Assembly: GCA_002725495.1 (NCBI GenBank)
Contig: PBPJ01000022.1
Span: 1-5,037, forward strand
Source: Candidatus Woesearchaeota archaeon
GTDB taxonomy: Archaea > Nanobdellota > Nanobdellia > UBA10117 > ARS21
Direction: 5' to 3'
DNA length: 5,037 nt
Position numbers and translations under genes: made by a program. Below, in pieces: positions 4,896 through 5,037 of the stretch (the stretch's first letter is position 1; every line of letters starts with the position of its first letter). The notes beneath the pieces were generated by a model, which was given only the letters and a program-made list of their open reading frames with translations, was not told where the DNA came from and ran no database searches.

Positions 4896-5037
4896 ATGTT
4901 CATCATCACAGTAGAAGGAAAACAAAACGAAGGTGCTTATTCCGTTGTTGACAAAAGAGGAAATACGGTAATTTATCTCTTCAAAGAAGAAGATGATGCA
5001 ACTCGATTTGCTCTTCTTTTAGAAGAAGAAAATTCTC
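4896..5037 (+). CDS. DUF3110-like protein, partial (3' end outside window)
   Basis: The first 47 codons are present. The sequence starts MFIITVEGKQNEGAYSVVD and includes a YLFKEEDDATRFALLLEEE stretch at about 27-45. The EDDATRFALLLE block is, from memory, the hallmark of DUF3110, a small protein family found in cyanobacteria and cyanophages with no assigned function. The pattern is compact alpha/beta, without a signal peptide or membrane segment. It begins four bases after the gene 47 stop with only a weak AAAG upstream, so translation is probably coupled to gene 47. I recall it lying between genes 47 and 46 in related phages; a cyanobacterial origin is likely but unproven. Confidence 0.8.
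   Translation, partial: MFIITVEGKQNEGAYSVVDKRGNTVIYLFKEEDDATRFALLLEEENS

Noticed and set aside
1..5037. CRISPR arrays, tRNA genes, insertion sequences or attachment sites
   Set aside because: No regularly spaced repeats, cloverleaf-like sequence, transposase or flanking terminal repeats were seen; the window is almost fully occupied by phage genes.

Overview
This window is very probably part of the genome of a T4-like marine cyanophage (a myovirus infecting Synechococcus or Prochlorococcus). It is strongly AT-rich, all genes lie on the + strand, and neighbouring genes are packed with ATGA-type overlaps or gaps of a few bases. The cargo combines T4 core genes (uvsY, uvsW, gene 55, gene 47) with a cyanobacterial photosynthesis-related gene (hli) and a DUF3110-like gene. 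Family identifications rest on remembered T4 and cyanophage sequences; no database search was run.

Layout. Bases 18-262 hold a complete 36-residue high-light-inducible protein gene and a small membrane-protein gene just after it. Bases 263-324 hold a rho-independent terminator whose 5' arm is entered by the predicted start of a late promoter-like box. Bases 325-1316 hold a tail-tube-like virion protein gene and uvsY, sharing an ATGA overlap. Bases 1314-1347 hold another late promoter-like box, followed by a perfect 11-bp hairpin that includes the uvsW start codon. Bases 1345-3221 hold uvsW and an Sm-like small-protein gene, again with an ATGA overlap. The 120-base gap before gene 55 probably holds a tiny membrane-protein ORF. 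Gene 55 (late sigma factor) is followed two bases later by gene 47 (Mre11-type nuclease subunit), which starts with TTG. A DUF3110-like gene begins at 4896 and runs off the end.

How the genes fit together. UvsY (recombinase loader), UvsW (branched-DNA helicase) and gp47 (half of the gp46/gp47 end-resection complex) belong to the phage recombination-dependent replication and repair machinery. gp55 directs RNA polymerase to late promoters. The tail-like protein is a late virion component, and Hli is an auxiliary gene thought to protect the host photosystems during infection.

The most interesting signal is regulatory. At uvsW, and in modified form upstream of the tail-like gene, an AATAAATA late promoter-like box sits directly next to an inverted repeat. 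Transcription starting at the expected distance from the box would delete all or part of the 5' arm. This is the arrangement T4 uses for genes such as e, soc and 49, where early read-through mRNA is folded and silent but late mRNA is translatable. The Sm-like protein encoded between uvsW and gene 55 is a speculative candidate RNA-binding partner.
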